64,000 nucleotides of DNA from MKSF01 sp037190225 (GTDB taxonomy: Bacteria > Bacteroidota > Bacteroidia > Chitinophagales > Chitinophagaceae), in the NCBI GenBank assembly GCA_037190225.1, contig JBBCJL010000002.1, positions 1-64,000 of the forward strand, read 5' to 3'. The notes under the pieces are model-generated. The model was not told the DNA's origin, ran no database searches, and saw only the letters and a program-made list of their open reading frames with translations. The translations under genes were made by a program, and so were the position numbers. Below, piece by piece: positions 27,563 to 35,827 of the stretch. The stretch's first letter is position 1. Each line of letters begins with the position of its first letter.

Positions 27563-28699
27563 GTGTTAAGCTACTGGGAACAAGCAAGTTTATTACGGTA
27601 CGACATAATCATTATCGGCTCAGGCATCGTGGGCCTGAATACCGCCATCAACCTGAAGGAGCAATATCCGGATAAGGAGATCGTGATATTCGAGAGAGGC
27701 ATCCTGCCTACAGGCGCCAGCACCCGGAATGCCGGCTTCGCCTGCTTCGGCAGTGTTTCAGAGCTGGTGGACGACCTCCGTACGGAACCACGGGAAGCAT
27801 TATATTCGCTTTTCAAAAGACGGAAGAACGGTATTGACCTGCTAAGAAAAAGATTGGGCGATACAGCCATCGGGTTCCGGCAGGACGGCAGCCATGAATT
27901 GCTACAGGAGCACGAGACCGATGTGCTGGATGCGATCGGCGACCTGAACCTCCTGCTTCGAGACCTGGATAAAAGCATCATTTTTTCAGAAGCCCACGAC
28001 CATATCGCCGAAGCAGGATTATCCTCCGTCCATTTCCGGTATTGTATAGCTGCCCATACGGAAGGAAGCATAGATACCGGCAAAATGATGAAAGCGCTGA
28101 TGCAGCTGGCCCTGTCTAAAGGTGTCATCATCAAGACAGGCGTCAATGTTACCCGCTTCGAGGAGCAGGCAGACGGGGTGCGTGTGGATGCGGAAGATCC
28201 TTTACGGGGCTCTGTCATTAATTTCAGCTGCGAAAAGCTGGTCATCTGCACCAATGCCTTTACAGGTCACTTCTTCCCGGGTATGGATATTCAGCCGGGG
28301 CGTGGCCAGGTGCTCGTTACCCGACCGGTGGAAGGACTTCGTTTAAAAGGTATCTATCATTTTGATAAAGGCTATTATTATTTCCGGGAGCTGGACGGCA
28401 GGGTACTGCTGGGCGGAGGACGCAACCTGGATTTTGAAGGAGAACGAACGACACAGATGGGCGCCAACGATAAAATAGTGGACAATCTTATATACCAGCT
28501 TCAACATGCCATCCTGCCCGGTAATCATTTTGAAATAGACCTGCAATGGTCCGGTATCATGGCATTCGGCAGCAGCTCCAAGACCCCTTTGCTGTATAAG
28601 CATTCCGACCGTATATCCGGCGCTTTCAGGCTGGGCGGCATGGGTGTGGCCCTTGGCTCCCAGCTGGCCATCGACCTGAGTAAGCTTGTCATTGAATAG
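27563..28699 (+). CDS. FAD-dependent oxidoreductase (DAO family)
   Basis: A 378-residue flavoprotein of the D-amino-acid oxidase/glycine oxidase fold. The dinucleotide-binding site is YDIIIIGSGIVGLNTAINL (residues about 13-31), followed by FERGILPTGASTRNAGFACF, a conserved substrate-side block, and the C-terminal FAD block FRLGGMGVALGSQLAIDLS. The start is GTG at 27563, giving MLSYWEQASLLRYD, which matches the usual start of this family. It probably oxidises an amine or amino acid and gives hydrogen peroxide or passes electrons on; the substrate is unknown. It stands alone between two strong terminators. Confidence 0.9.
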   Translation: MLSYWEQASLLRYDIIIIGSGIVGLNTAINLKEQYPDKEIVIFERGILPTGASTRNAGFACFGSVSELVDDLRTEPREALYSLFKRRKNGIDLLRKRLGDTAIGFRQDGSHELLQEHETDVLDAIGDLNLLLRDLDKSIIFSEAHDHIAEAGLSSVHFRYCIAAHTEGSIDTGKMMKALMQLALSKGVIIKTGVNVTRFEEQADGVRVDAEDPLRGSVINFSCEKLVICTNAFTGHFFPGMDIQPGRGQVLVTRPVEGLRLKGIYHFDKGYYYFRELDGRVLLGGGRNLDFEGERTTQMGANDKIVDNLIYQLQHAILPGNHFEIDLQWSGIMAFGSSSKTPLLYKHSDRISGAFRLGGMGVALGSQLAIDLSKLVIE

Positions 28700-28779
28700 C
28701 ACCTGCAGCCTGGCACAGCGGAGCAACCTGAAAAGGTCCTGCTATTGTAGCATATACCGGTAAAGAAGCATCACAATTT

Positions 28780-28832
28780 AAAGAGGGTGTTTCCCATGTT
28801 TGCTCTATACAAACATAGGAGACACCCTCTTT
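28780..28832. terminator. Bidirectional terminator between convergent genes
   Basis: The arms AAAGAGGGTGTTTCCCATG and its near-perfect complement ending GAGACACCCTCTTT form a stem of about 20 bp with one bulge or mismatch around a short CTCTATA loop. A-rich and T-rich flanks serve both the oxidoreductase (plus) and the efflux operon (minus). Confidence 0.9.
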
Positions 28833-28876
28833 GGTTTTGCCGGGGCAGCATTCCTCTATACTATCACACCAGAACT

Positions 28877-30304
28877 TTACTTCCAGCCACCTCCCAAAGC
28901 CCTGTAAATATCAACCTGGGCCATCTTCTGGGCTTTCCTGGCTTCTACAAGCTCAAACTTGGATTCCAGGGCATCCCGCTGGGTCATCAATACTTCCATA
29001 TAATCGGCCCGGGCGGAGATAAAAAGATCATTGGATATTTCAACAGACTGATTCAGCGCCTGCACCTGCCTGGATTTCAGGTCAATGTTCTGTTGCAGGT
29101 TATGGAGCTTATTCAGGTGGTTGACTACCTCAATGTAGGCGTTCAGGAGCTTCTGCTCATAGTTATAGGCCGCCTGCACCTGGCGCGCATTGGCTGTCAG
29201 GTAGGCTGCCTTTATAGCATTCCTGTTCACCAGGGGCGCCGCCAGGTCACCCGCGAGATTCATCACCAGGGATTCAGGCATTTTTATCAGGTAGGCAGGG
29301 TTGAAAGCCTGGAGGCCTATGCCGGCTGATAGCCCCAGCGAAGGATAAAACCGCGCCTTGGCTACCCTGATATCCAGCTGTGCCGCTTTCAATTCCAGCT
29401 CTGCCTGCCGGATATCCGGGCGGTTATCCAGCAGCTGGGACGGCAACCCTGCCTGCAGCGGCGGCGCAACGCCGTTCCAGGATTCCTCTGTGCGGGTAAT
29501 GGTATGAGGGTATCTCCCGAGCAAGAAGCCCAGCTTATTTTCCGCTTCCAGCTGCTGCTGACGGAGCTCATACTGCAGGCTCCGGGTTTTCAATACTTCC
29601 GCCTCAAATTTGCGGACAGCCAGCTCCGTGGTACGGGCTGCTGATTTCTGGAGCTTTACCACCTCCAGCGCATCGGTCTGTATCTTTATATTGGCATTCA
29701 CAATACCCAGCTGCTGATCAAGCGCCAGCAGCTCGTAATAGGTATCTGCTATCTCACCGACCAGCTGCGTTACCATAAAGTTCTTGCCCTCCACGCTTGC
29801 CAGGTATCTTAATACGGCTGCCTGCCGGGCATTCCGCAGCTTCTTCCAGATATCCACCTCCCAGTTGGCGGAAAAGCCCGCTATAAAATCCGGTAAAGGC
29901 TCAGGATTTTTCTTTCCCGGCTCAATATCCGTATCCCGCTCCAGGCGCCCCAGCAGCGTTTTCCCGCTTCTCTTTTCAGCGCCGGCGCCCGCACGGAATC
30001 CAACGGAGGGCAGATATTCCCCTTTCCTGGCTTTCGCTTCATTTTTAGCGACCTCTATCTCCTGCATCATAATATGCAGCTCCTGGTTATTGGCCAATGC
30101 CGTATCTATCAGGGCCGCCAGATAAGGGTCCTTAAAATAATCACGCCAGGACATTGTTGCGATAGTAGCAGAATCTGCCGCTATATTATAGCTGCCGGGC
30201 ATTTCATTGTGTGCTGTTTTCTGTACAGCTTTCGGAACACCGCAGGAACCCGCGGTAAGGCCACAGATCAAAGCTGTGCAATATATTATTTGTTTCTTTT
30301 TCAT
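28877..30304 (-). CDS. RND efflux outer-membrane factor (NodT/OprM family lipoprotein)
   Basis: A 475-residue TolC-like lipoprotein. The signal peptide ends in the lipobox region CGLTAGSC (Cys about 20). The body has the two repeated OEP domains with PSVGFRAGAGAEKRSGKTL, ANWEVDIWKKLRNARQAAV, LLDNRPDIRQAELELKAAQ and FYPSLGLSAGIG, all typical of NodT proteins. It forms the outer-membrane tunnel for the pump encoded just upstream (3-bp gap). Last gene of a three-gene operon, with a terminator beyond. Confidence 0.95.
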   Translation of the reverse strand: MKKKQIIYCTALICGLTAGSCGVPKAVQKTAHNEMPGSYNIAADSATIATMSWRDYFKDPYLAALIDTALANNQELHIMMQEIEVAKNEAKARKGEYLPSVGFRAGAGAEKRSGKTLLGRLERDTDIEPGKKNPEPLPDFIAGFSANWEVDIWKKLRNARQAAVLRYLASVEGKNFMVTQLVGEIADTYYELLALDQQLGIVNANIKIQTDALEVVKLQKSAARTTELAVRKFEAEVLKTRSLQYELRQQQLEAENKLGFLLGRYPHTITRTEESWNGVAPPLQAGLPSQLLDNRPDIRQAELELKAAQLDIRVAKARFYPSLGLSAGIGLQAFNPAYLIKMPESLVMNLAGDLAAPLVNRNAIKAAYLTANARQVQAAYNYEQKLLNAYIEVVNHLNKLHNLQQNIDLKSRQVQALNQSVEISNDLFISARADYMEVLMTQRDALESKFELVEARKAQKMAQVDIYRALGGGWK

Positions 30305-30307
30305 GAA

Positions 30308-33300
30308 CTACAGCATTTCGTCAATTAAAGGATGATCCTCTTCGTGCTTGATCAGCTTTCTCCGGGAAGCCAGGCTTCCGAAGATAAAATACAGGCCCGG
30401 CACTACGATCACACCGAAGACCGTACCCAGCAGCATACCTCCGGCGGAGGCCGCACCGATGGTCCTGTTGCCGATGGCTCCGGGTCCATGCGCTACCACC
30501 AGCGGCAGCATACCCGCGATAAAGGCGAAGGAGGTCATGAGGATAGGACGGAACCTTACTCTTGCTCCTTCTACGGCGGATTTGTACACGCTCATACCCT
30601 CCGCGTGTTTTTGCATGGCAAATTCCACGATCAGCACCGCATTCTTACCTAACAGGCCTACCAGCATTACCAGCCCGACCTGGGCATATACATCATTAGA
30701 TAGCCCCATCAGCTTGAGCAGCAGGAAAGAGCCGAATATGCCGGCCGGCAACGACAGAATAACAGAGAGCGGGATAATAAAGCTTTCATACTGTGCCGCC
30801 AGTACAAGGTAAACAAAGCCCAACACTACCAGGAAGATATATAAGGCTTCATTTCCCCTTGCGGCCTCATCCTTGGTAAGCCCTTCCCAGCCGATATCAT
30901 ATCCCCTGGGAAGCACCTGGGCGGCTACTTCCTGGATAGCCGCAATGGCCTCCCCGGTGCTGTATCCTTCCGCCGGCTCTCCTTTGATAGCTGAGGACGG
31001 ATACATATTATAGCGGGTCACCTCATTAAGCCCATGCGTTTTTTTCATGGTCATAAAAGCGGAATAAGGCACCATTTCATCCCTGTCGTTCTTTACATAC
31101 AGCCTGAGAATGTCATCAGGCAGCGCGCGGTATTCCGGACCCGCCTGAACGTACACTTTGTAAAACGTTCCGAAGCGTATAAAGCCCAGCTCATAAGTGC
31201 TGCCGATCAGTATGGAAAGGTTGTTCATGGCATTTTCTATATTCACGCCTTTCTGCATAGCCGCTTCATTATCTATGACCAGCTCGAACTGCGGGTAATT
31301 GGCGCTGAAGAATGTAAATAATCCTTTCAGCTCCTTACGCTTCCTAAGCGCCGCCATAAAATCATCATTCACTTTTTCCAGCTCTTTATAATTATCGCTG
31401 TTGGTCTTATCCAGCAGGCGCATCGAAAAGCCGCCTGCCGCACCGTATCCCGGAACCGCGGGCGGACCGAAGAATTCTATGGTAGCGCCCGGAATATCCT
31501 TTGCCTTCTCTTCCAGCTCTTCTATAATCTCGTTGACATTATGCCTGCGTTCGGACCAGTCCTTCAGCTCGATCAGGCAGGTACCCGCATTGGAGCCGCG
31601 GCCCTCCGTAAGTATCTCGTACCCGGCCAGGGCGGTAACGGAAGCCACGCCTTCAATCTCTTCCGATGCTTTCTGCAGCTGGCGGGCTATGTCATTGGTG
31701 CGCTCCAGTGTGGAACCCGGAGGCGTCTGGACAATGGCATATATCATGCCCTGATCCTCGTTGGGAATAAAGCCGGAAGGCAATACTTTATTGATGCCCA
31801 GTATACCCAGGCCAAAAATCGTCAGGATAAGAAAGGTGATCATTCTCCGGTTGACGATCCGCTTTAAAAGCAGCGCATACCGGACATTGAGCCGGTTAAA
31901 TCTTTTATTGAAAGCATCCAGGAACCTCTCCAGCAGCGATCTGTGCTTTTTCCTGCCCTGGTGCGGCTTCAGGATCATAGCACATAATACCGGCGTAAGG
32001 GTAAGCGCCACAAATCCCGAGATCACGATAGCGCAGGCCATGGTAATGGAGAACTGGCGGAAAAATACGCCCACCGGACCGGACATGAACGCTACCGGTA
32101 TAAACACCGCTGTCATTAAGAGGGTGATGGCGATAACGGCACCGCTGATCTCTCTGATCACCTCCACAACCGCTTTGTAAGGCGAAAGGTGCTTTTCGGC
32201 CATCTTGGCATGCACGGCTTCCACCACCACGATCGCATCATCCACCACTACTCCTATTGCCAGCACCAGCGCGAATAAGGTGATCAGGTTGATTGACAAG
32301 CCGAACAGCTGCATGAACATAAAGGCTCCTATAAGGGAAACCGGGACGGCAATGATAGGGATCAATGTAGAACGCCAGTCGCCCAGGAACAGGAACACCA
32401 CCAGGGCTACCAGCACAAAGGCCTCCACCAGCGTGTGCACCACCTTATCAATGGAAGCGTTCAGGAAGCTTGATACATCGTATGTGATCTTGTAATCCAT
32501 TCCCGGCGGGAAAGACGATCTCTTGATCTCCTCCAGCTTCTGCTTCACTTCCTTGATCACTTCGTTCGCATTGCTGCCGTAGTTCTGCTTCAGGGTAATG
32601 GAAGCGGAAGGCAGCCCGTCAAGGTTGGAATAGATATCATAGAACTCACTGCCAAGCTCTATTGTAGCCACATCCTTCAGCCGGAGTATTTCCCCTTCAG
32701 GATTGGAGCGCAGGATGATATTTTCATATTCCTCCGGCTTATTGTACCGGCCTTTATAGGTGAGCACATATTCCAGGGCCTCAGACCGTTTACCGGTGCT
32801 TTGTCCCAGCCTGCCGGGCGTACCGATAATGCTCTGCTGGCTCATGGCCTCCATCACCTCATCGGTAGATACATTGTACGCCCTCATCCTGTCAGGGTTC
32901 AGCCAGATACGCATAGCATAGATACGGCTACCCAGTATCCTGGCACTTCCCACCCCGTTCAGCCTGCTGATCTCGGGGATGAGGTTCACATTCGCAAAAT
33001 TGTAAAGGAATTTCTGATCGGTATGCTTATCTGTGCTGTACAGGTTGACATACATCAGCATATTGGGAGAGGTATAGCTTACTACCAGGCCTTCCCGCTG
33101 CACCAGCTCAGGCAGCCTGTTGGTGACCTGCTCAATACGCGTCTTGACATTCACCATGGCCTGGCTGGGATCTGTGCCCAGGTTAAAGTACACCATAATG
33201 GTGGCCTCACCGGCGCTCGTGGCGTCAGACGTCATATATTTCATCCCCGGCGTACCGTTAATGGCCTTTTCCATAGGGATCAGTACGGATTCCGTAAGGA

Positions 33301-33466
33301 TATTGGCGCTGGCTCCCGGATAAGCGATATTGACCACCACTACCGGCGGCGCGATATCCGGGAATTGAGATATGGGTAACGATGTGATGGCCAGCAAGCC
33401 CATAAAGATGATCACTATGGACATGACGATAGCCAGCACAGGGCGTTTTATGAATTTTTGAAACAT
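30308..33466 (-). CDS. RND multidrug efflux permease (HAE1/AcrB family)
   Basis: A 1052-residue, 12-helix inner-membrane pump of normal length. The N-terminus has ITSLPISQFPDIAPPVVVVN. The proton-relay residues are visible: Asp-Asp in LAIGVVVDDAIVVVEAVH (helix 4) and Lys in GLLGKNAVLIVEFA (helix 10). It exports hydrophobic or amphiphilic compounds using proton flow, with the periplasmic adaptor and the outer-membrane factor of the same operon. The substrate cannot be predicted. The HAE1 features exclude a heavy-metal RND pump. Confidence 0.96.
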   Translation of the reverse strand: MFQKFIKRPVLAIVMSIVIIFMGLLAITSLPISQFPDIAPPVVVVNIAYPGASANILTESVLIPMEKAINGTPGMKYMTSDATSAGEATIMVYFNLGTDPSQAMVNVKTRIEQVTNRLPELVQREGLVVSYTSPNMLMYVNLYSTDKHTDQKFLYNFANVNLIPEISRLNGVGSARILGSRIYAMRIWLNPDRMRAYNVSTDEVMEAMSQQSIIGTPGRLGQSTGKRSEALEYVLTYKGRYNKPEEYENIILRSNPEGEILRLKDVATIELGSEFYDIYSNLDGLPSASITLKQNYGSNANEVIKEVKQKLEEIKRSSFPPGMDYKITYDVSSFLNASIDKVVHTLVEAFVLVALVVFLFLGDWRSTLIPIIAVPVSLIGAFMFMQLFGLSINLITLFALVLAIGVVVDDAIVVVEAVHAKMAEKHLSPYKAVVEVIREISGAVIAITLLMTAVFIPVAFMSGPVGVFFRQFSITMACAIVISGFVALTLTPVLCAMILKPHQGRKKHRSLLERFLDAFNKRFNRLNVRYALLLKRIVNRRMITFLILTIFGLGILGINKVLPSGFIPNEDQGMIYAIVQTPPGSTLERTNDIARQLQKASEEIEGVASVTALAGYEILTEGRGSNAGTCLIELKDWSERRHNVNEIIEELEEKAKDIPGATIEFFGPPAVPGYGAAGGFSMRLLDKTNSDNYKELEKVNDDFMAALRKRKELKGLFTFFSANYPQFELVIDNEAAMQKGVNIENAMNNLSILIGSTYELGFIRFGTFYKVYVQAGPEYRALPDDILRLYVKNDRDEMVPYSAFMTMKKTHGLNEVTRYNMYPSSAIKGEPAEGYSTGEAIAAIQEVAAQVLPRGYDIGWEGLTKDEAARGNEALYIFLVVLGFVYLVLAAQYESFIIPLSVILSLPAGIFGSFLLLKLMGLSNDVYAQVGLVMLVGLLGKNAVLIVEFAMQKHAEGMSVYKSAVEGARVRFRPILMTSFAFIAGMLPLVVAHGPGAIGNRTIGAASAGGMLLGTVFGVIVVPGLYFIFGSLASRRKLIKHEEDHPLIDEML

Positions 33467-33498
33467 AAACAGATTAACTTTTTAAAATACAATACACA

Positions 33499-34578
33499 TT
33501 ATTCACTGGGAAGCTCCAATGAACTTAATACTTTCCTTATATCCTCGTATTCATACGCTATCTTATCATTATCCTGTACCTTACGGATACCTTCCAGCAG
33601 TATATGCTCGTTACCTTTCAGTCCGGCCCGGATAATGAATAAATCCGGCAGCTCTGCCTGTACCGTAACAGGGGTCAGCTTCACTACCTTATCCTTGCCT
33701 ACCACATATACATATCTTCTGTCCATGATCTCGAAAGTGGCTTTCTGGGGGATAATGACGGCATTCCTTACCGGTACGGACATCAGGATATTACCTGTCT
33801 GGCCGTTTCTCAGCAGGTTGTCCGGGTTGGGGAAAGTGGCCCTGAAGGCTATATTACCGGTCTCGTTGTTGAAGTCCGCTTCTATGGTCTCTACTTTACC
33901 GTTCTGGTTGAACAGCTGCTGGTTGGCCATGAGCAGCTGCACCGTTGCAAGGTTATGTGTGGAAGCGTTCGCTTTATAATTCAGGTATTCCGCTTCCGGA
34001 ACATTGAAGTACACCCACATCTGGCTGTTATCAGATAAGGTCGTTATCAGGTCGCCTTCTTCCACAAGGCTGCCCAGCTTCAGGTTCAGGTGATCTACAA
34101 ATCCATCGAAAGGCGCCGTGATCTTCGTAAACTGCAGGTGCGTCTGCGCCAGCGCCAGCTCTGCCTTTGCCTTGCTGAGCTTCGCCTTTGCCATTGCGAG
34201 CTCGTTGGGAGAGACCACATTCTTTTCCGCCAGGAGCTTCGTATTCTGCAGTTCGATATTCGCGGCTTCTACCTCTGCCTGGGCTTTATCGTATTCCGCA
34301 TTGTAAAGAAGCGGCATGATCTGGAAAAGCAGCTGGCCTTTCCTTACATACTGCCCTTCATCTACATATACTTTTTCCAGGTAGCCGCGCTCCTGGGATC
34401 TCACCTCGATATGCCGGATAGATCTTACCTGGCTTACATACTGTTTTACAATGACCGTATCGGTCTGCAGGGGTGTGGTAACAAGGAACTTCGCAGTTTC
34501 CTTATTATCCTTATGCTCTTTGCATGCCGTGAAGCACACGAGCACAATCAGCCCTGCAAGCATGAGCTGTTTTTTCAT
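33499..34578 (-). CDS. RND efflux periplasmic adaptor (membrane fusion protein)
   Basis: A 359-residue lipoprotein of the AcrA/MexA/HlyD type. The signal peptide ends at the lipobox FTAC (Cys about 19). The order of parts is beta-barrel start, lipoyl half-motif (RSQERGYLEKVYVDEGQYV), alpha-helical hairpin (about 90-150, many A/L/K), second lipoyl half (ITAPFDGFVDHLNLKLGSLV), then VYFNVPEAEYL and the membrane-proximal domain. First gene of the operon MFP-RND-OMF; 32 bp to the pump gene. Confidence 0.95.
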   Translation of the reverse strand: MKKQLMLAGLIVLVCFTACKEHKDNKETAKFLVTTPLQTDTVIVKQYVSQVRSIRHIEVRSQERGYLEKVYVDEGQYVRKGQLLFQIMPLLYNAEYDKAQAEVEAANIELQNTKLLAEKNVVSPNELAMAKAKLSKAKAELALAQTHLQFTKITAPFDGFVDHLNLKLGSLVEEGDLITTLSDNSQMWVYFNVPEAEYLNYKANASTHNLATVQLLMANQQLFNQNGKVETIEADFNNETGNIAFRATFPNPDNLLRNGQTGNILMSVPVRNAVIIPQKATFEIMDRRYVYVVGKDKVVKLTPVTVQAELPDLFIIRAGLKGNEHILLEGIRKVQDNDKIAYEYEDIRKVLSSLELPSE

Positions 34579-34765
34579 ACTTTCTTTGCTTGGGATTTAG
34601 CTTGATAAATAAAAAATAAATGGGGAATGGTTACTTACAGAGATCATGCGGCATACCTGCCGGGATTGACCGTCCATAAATTCTTAAGGCCACGGAAGCG
34701 GCCATTATGCAACCCGCGCAGAAGTATCAGCTACCTCCGGGCAGTACACAAAAAACTGGTAATGA

Positions 34766-35185
34766 TCAGATCCGGAATATCTGGTACCGGATGTATAGAT
34801 AAGCAGAATAATGAGGGTAGGTATAGTGCCGTGAGCATGTATTGCCGGCAACGATTACAGTAAGGGGATGAAAGTGACAGGGAATAAGACTGCCGGTAAC
34901 AGATGGCAGATCCAGGGCATCAGGCGCATAGTCATCGTCCGTTTCTGCCTTCTCGAAATTCACTTCGGAGCTCAGCCACCTGAAAGATGGTGCGGATTTG
35001 TGCTCTTTAAAAACATCGTTCAGATCATCAAGCGCTACTTCCACCTGTTGTGTCAGCCCTTTAACCGCACACTGTTCGGAAGCACGGCCGGCTTCCGTAG
35101 TATTTACGGCAGCAAACAGCATATGTACGCTACCGATCAGGAATGCAGCCAACAGCAAAAGATATCTGATAATCCGATTTTTCAT
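34766..35185 (-). CDS. Small exported protein of unknown function
   Basis: A 139-residue protein with a convincing signal peptide (basic MKNRIIRY, hydrophobic LLLLAAFLIGSVHMLFA, cleavage near AAVNT). The mature part is acidic in the middle (EKAETDDDYAPDALDLPS) and ends with a His/Tyr-rich region (CHFHPL, CSRHYTYPHYSAYLYIRYQ); four Cys are present. No family recognised. It lies upstream of the RND operon on the same strand with a 187-bp gap, so it may have its own promoter (an imperfect TAATTTCG box lies upstream). The antisense frame is also open, but it lacks a signal peptide. A role in metal or redox sensing is only a guess from the His and Cys residues. Confidence 0.6.
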   Translation of the reverse strand: MKNRIIRYLLLLAAFLIGSVHMLFAAVNTTEAGRASEQCAVKGLTQQVEVALDDLNDVFKEHKSAPSFRWLSSEVNFEKAETDDDYAPDALDLPSVTGSLIPCHFHPLTVIVAGNTCSRHYTYPHYSAYLYIRYQIFRI

Positions 35186-35302
35186 TTTCCAGGACGAAAT
35201 TAGTTATTCTGCATCATATGATGATAAAAAGAACGCGTTAATTTGATATTAATTCGAACAGGACATTCCGGCGAGCATCCTGTCAGTCAATTATTTATTC
35301 GC

Positions 35303-35310
35303 TATTTTTG
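35303..35310 (+). promoter_or_regulatory. Bacteroidota -7 promoter box TATTTTTG
   Basis: TATTTTTG fits TAnnTTTG and ends 15 bp before the ATG at 35326, implying a very short 5' leader. It also covers the TTG (35308) that could be taken as an earlier start, which supports starting the gene at 35326. Confidence 0.45.
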
Positions 35311-35325
35311 CAAAAACGGCACCAG

Positions 35326-35745
35326 ATGGACCAGGTATTCCGGGAGCATCATATCATATTCTATGACGGAGACTGCGGCTTCTGCAATGCTTCCGTCCGG
35401 TGGATCCTGCCGAGGGATGCACATGGGGTATTTATATTCGCATCCCTGCAATCTGCGGCGGGTACAGCGGTAAAGGAAAGGCTGCAGCTCCCTGCTGATT
35501 ACACTCAAAGCCTGATCGTCTGGGATCCTGCATTACAACAGGCTTATTATAAAAGCAGGGCAGTATATCATATCCTGAAACAGCTGCCCCGTTATAAATG
35601 GCTGTCCTTTATCTTGAAAATCACGCCTTCCTTCCTGGCAGATGCCGTTTACCGGGTAGTAGCAAAATACAGGAAACTGCTGGCTTCCGATAACCCATCC
35701 TGCGATCTCCGCTACCGGGATGTCTACAGGGAAAGATTTTTATAA
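35326..35745 (+). CDS. DCC-family (DUF393) thiol-disulfide oxidoreductase-like protein
   Basis: A 139-residue protein with the family-defining motif IIFYDGDCGFCNASVRW near the N-terminus, which contains CGFC, a thioredoxin-like CxxC. Further features are FASLQS, SRAVYHILKQLP and a C-terminal Y-K-YR-L-type block. Members are predicted thiol-disulfide oxidoreductases of unknown substrate. I use the ATG at 35326 because an upstream TTG overlaps the promoter box. Single-gene unit ending in a terminator. Confidence 0.9.
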   Translation: MDQVFREHHIIFYDGDCGFCNASVRWILPRDAHGVFIFASLQSAAGTAVKERLQLPADYTQSLIVWDPALQQAYYKSRAVYHILKQLPRYKWLSFILKITPSFLADAVYRVVAKYRKLLASDNPSCDLRYRDVYRERFL

Positions 35746-35769
35746 AAGCAGCCTTAGCAGCCTCCTTAC

Positions 35770-35809
35770 AACAGCAGCGCTTCCGTTTGCTGACGAAAGC
35801 GCTGCTGTT
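35770..35809. terminator. Bidirectional terminator
   Basis: The arms AACAGCAGCGCTT and AAGCGCTGCTGTT are perfect complements of 13 bp around a 14-base loop, followed by TTT on the plus strand. It separates the DCC gene from the convergent GT2/GT-C gene. Confidence 0.85.
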
Positions 35810-35827
35810 TTACAGAAAGGACAGCCG

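Noticed and set aside
34868..35203. A 111-codon plus-strand frame antisense to the small exported protein
   Set aside because: It lacks a signal peptide or domain, whereas the minus-strand frame has a clear signal peptide.
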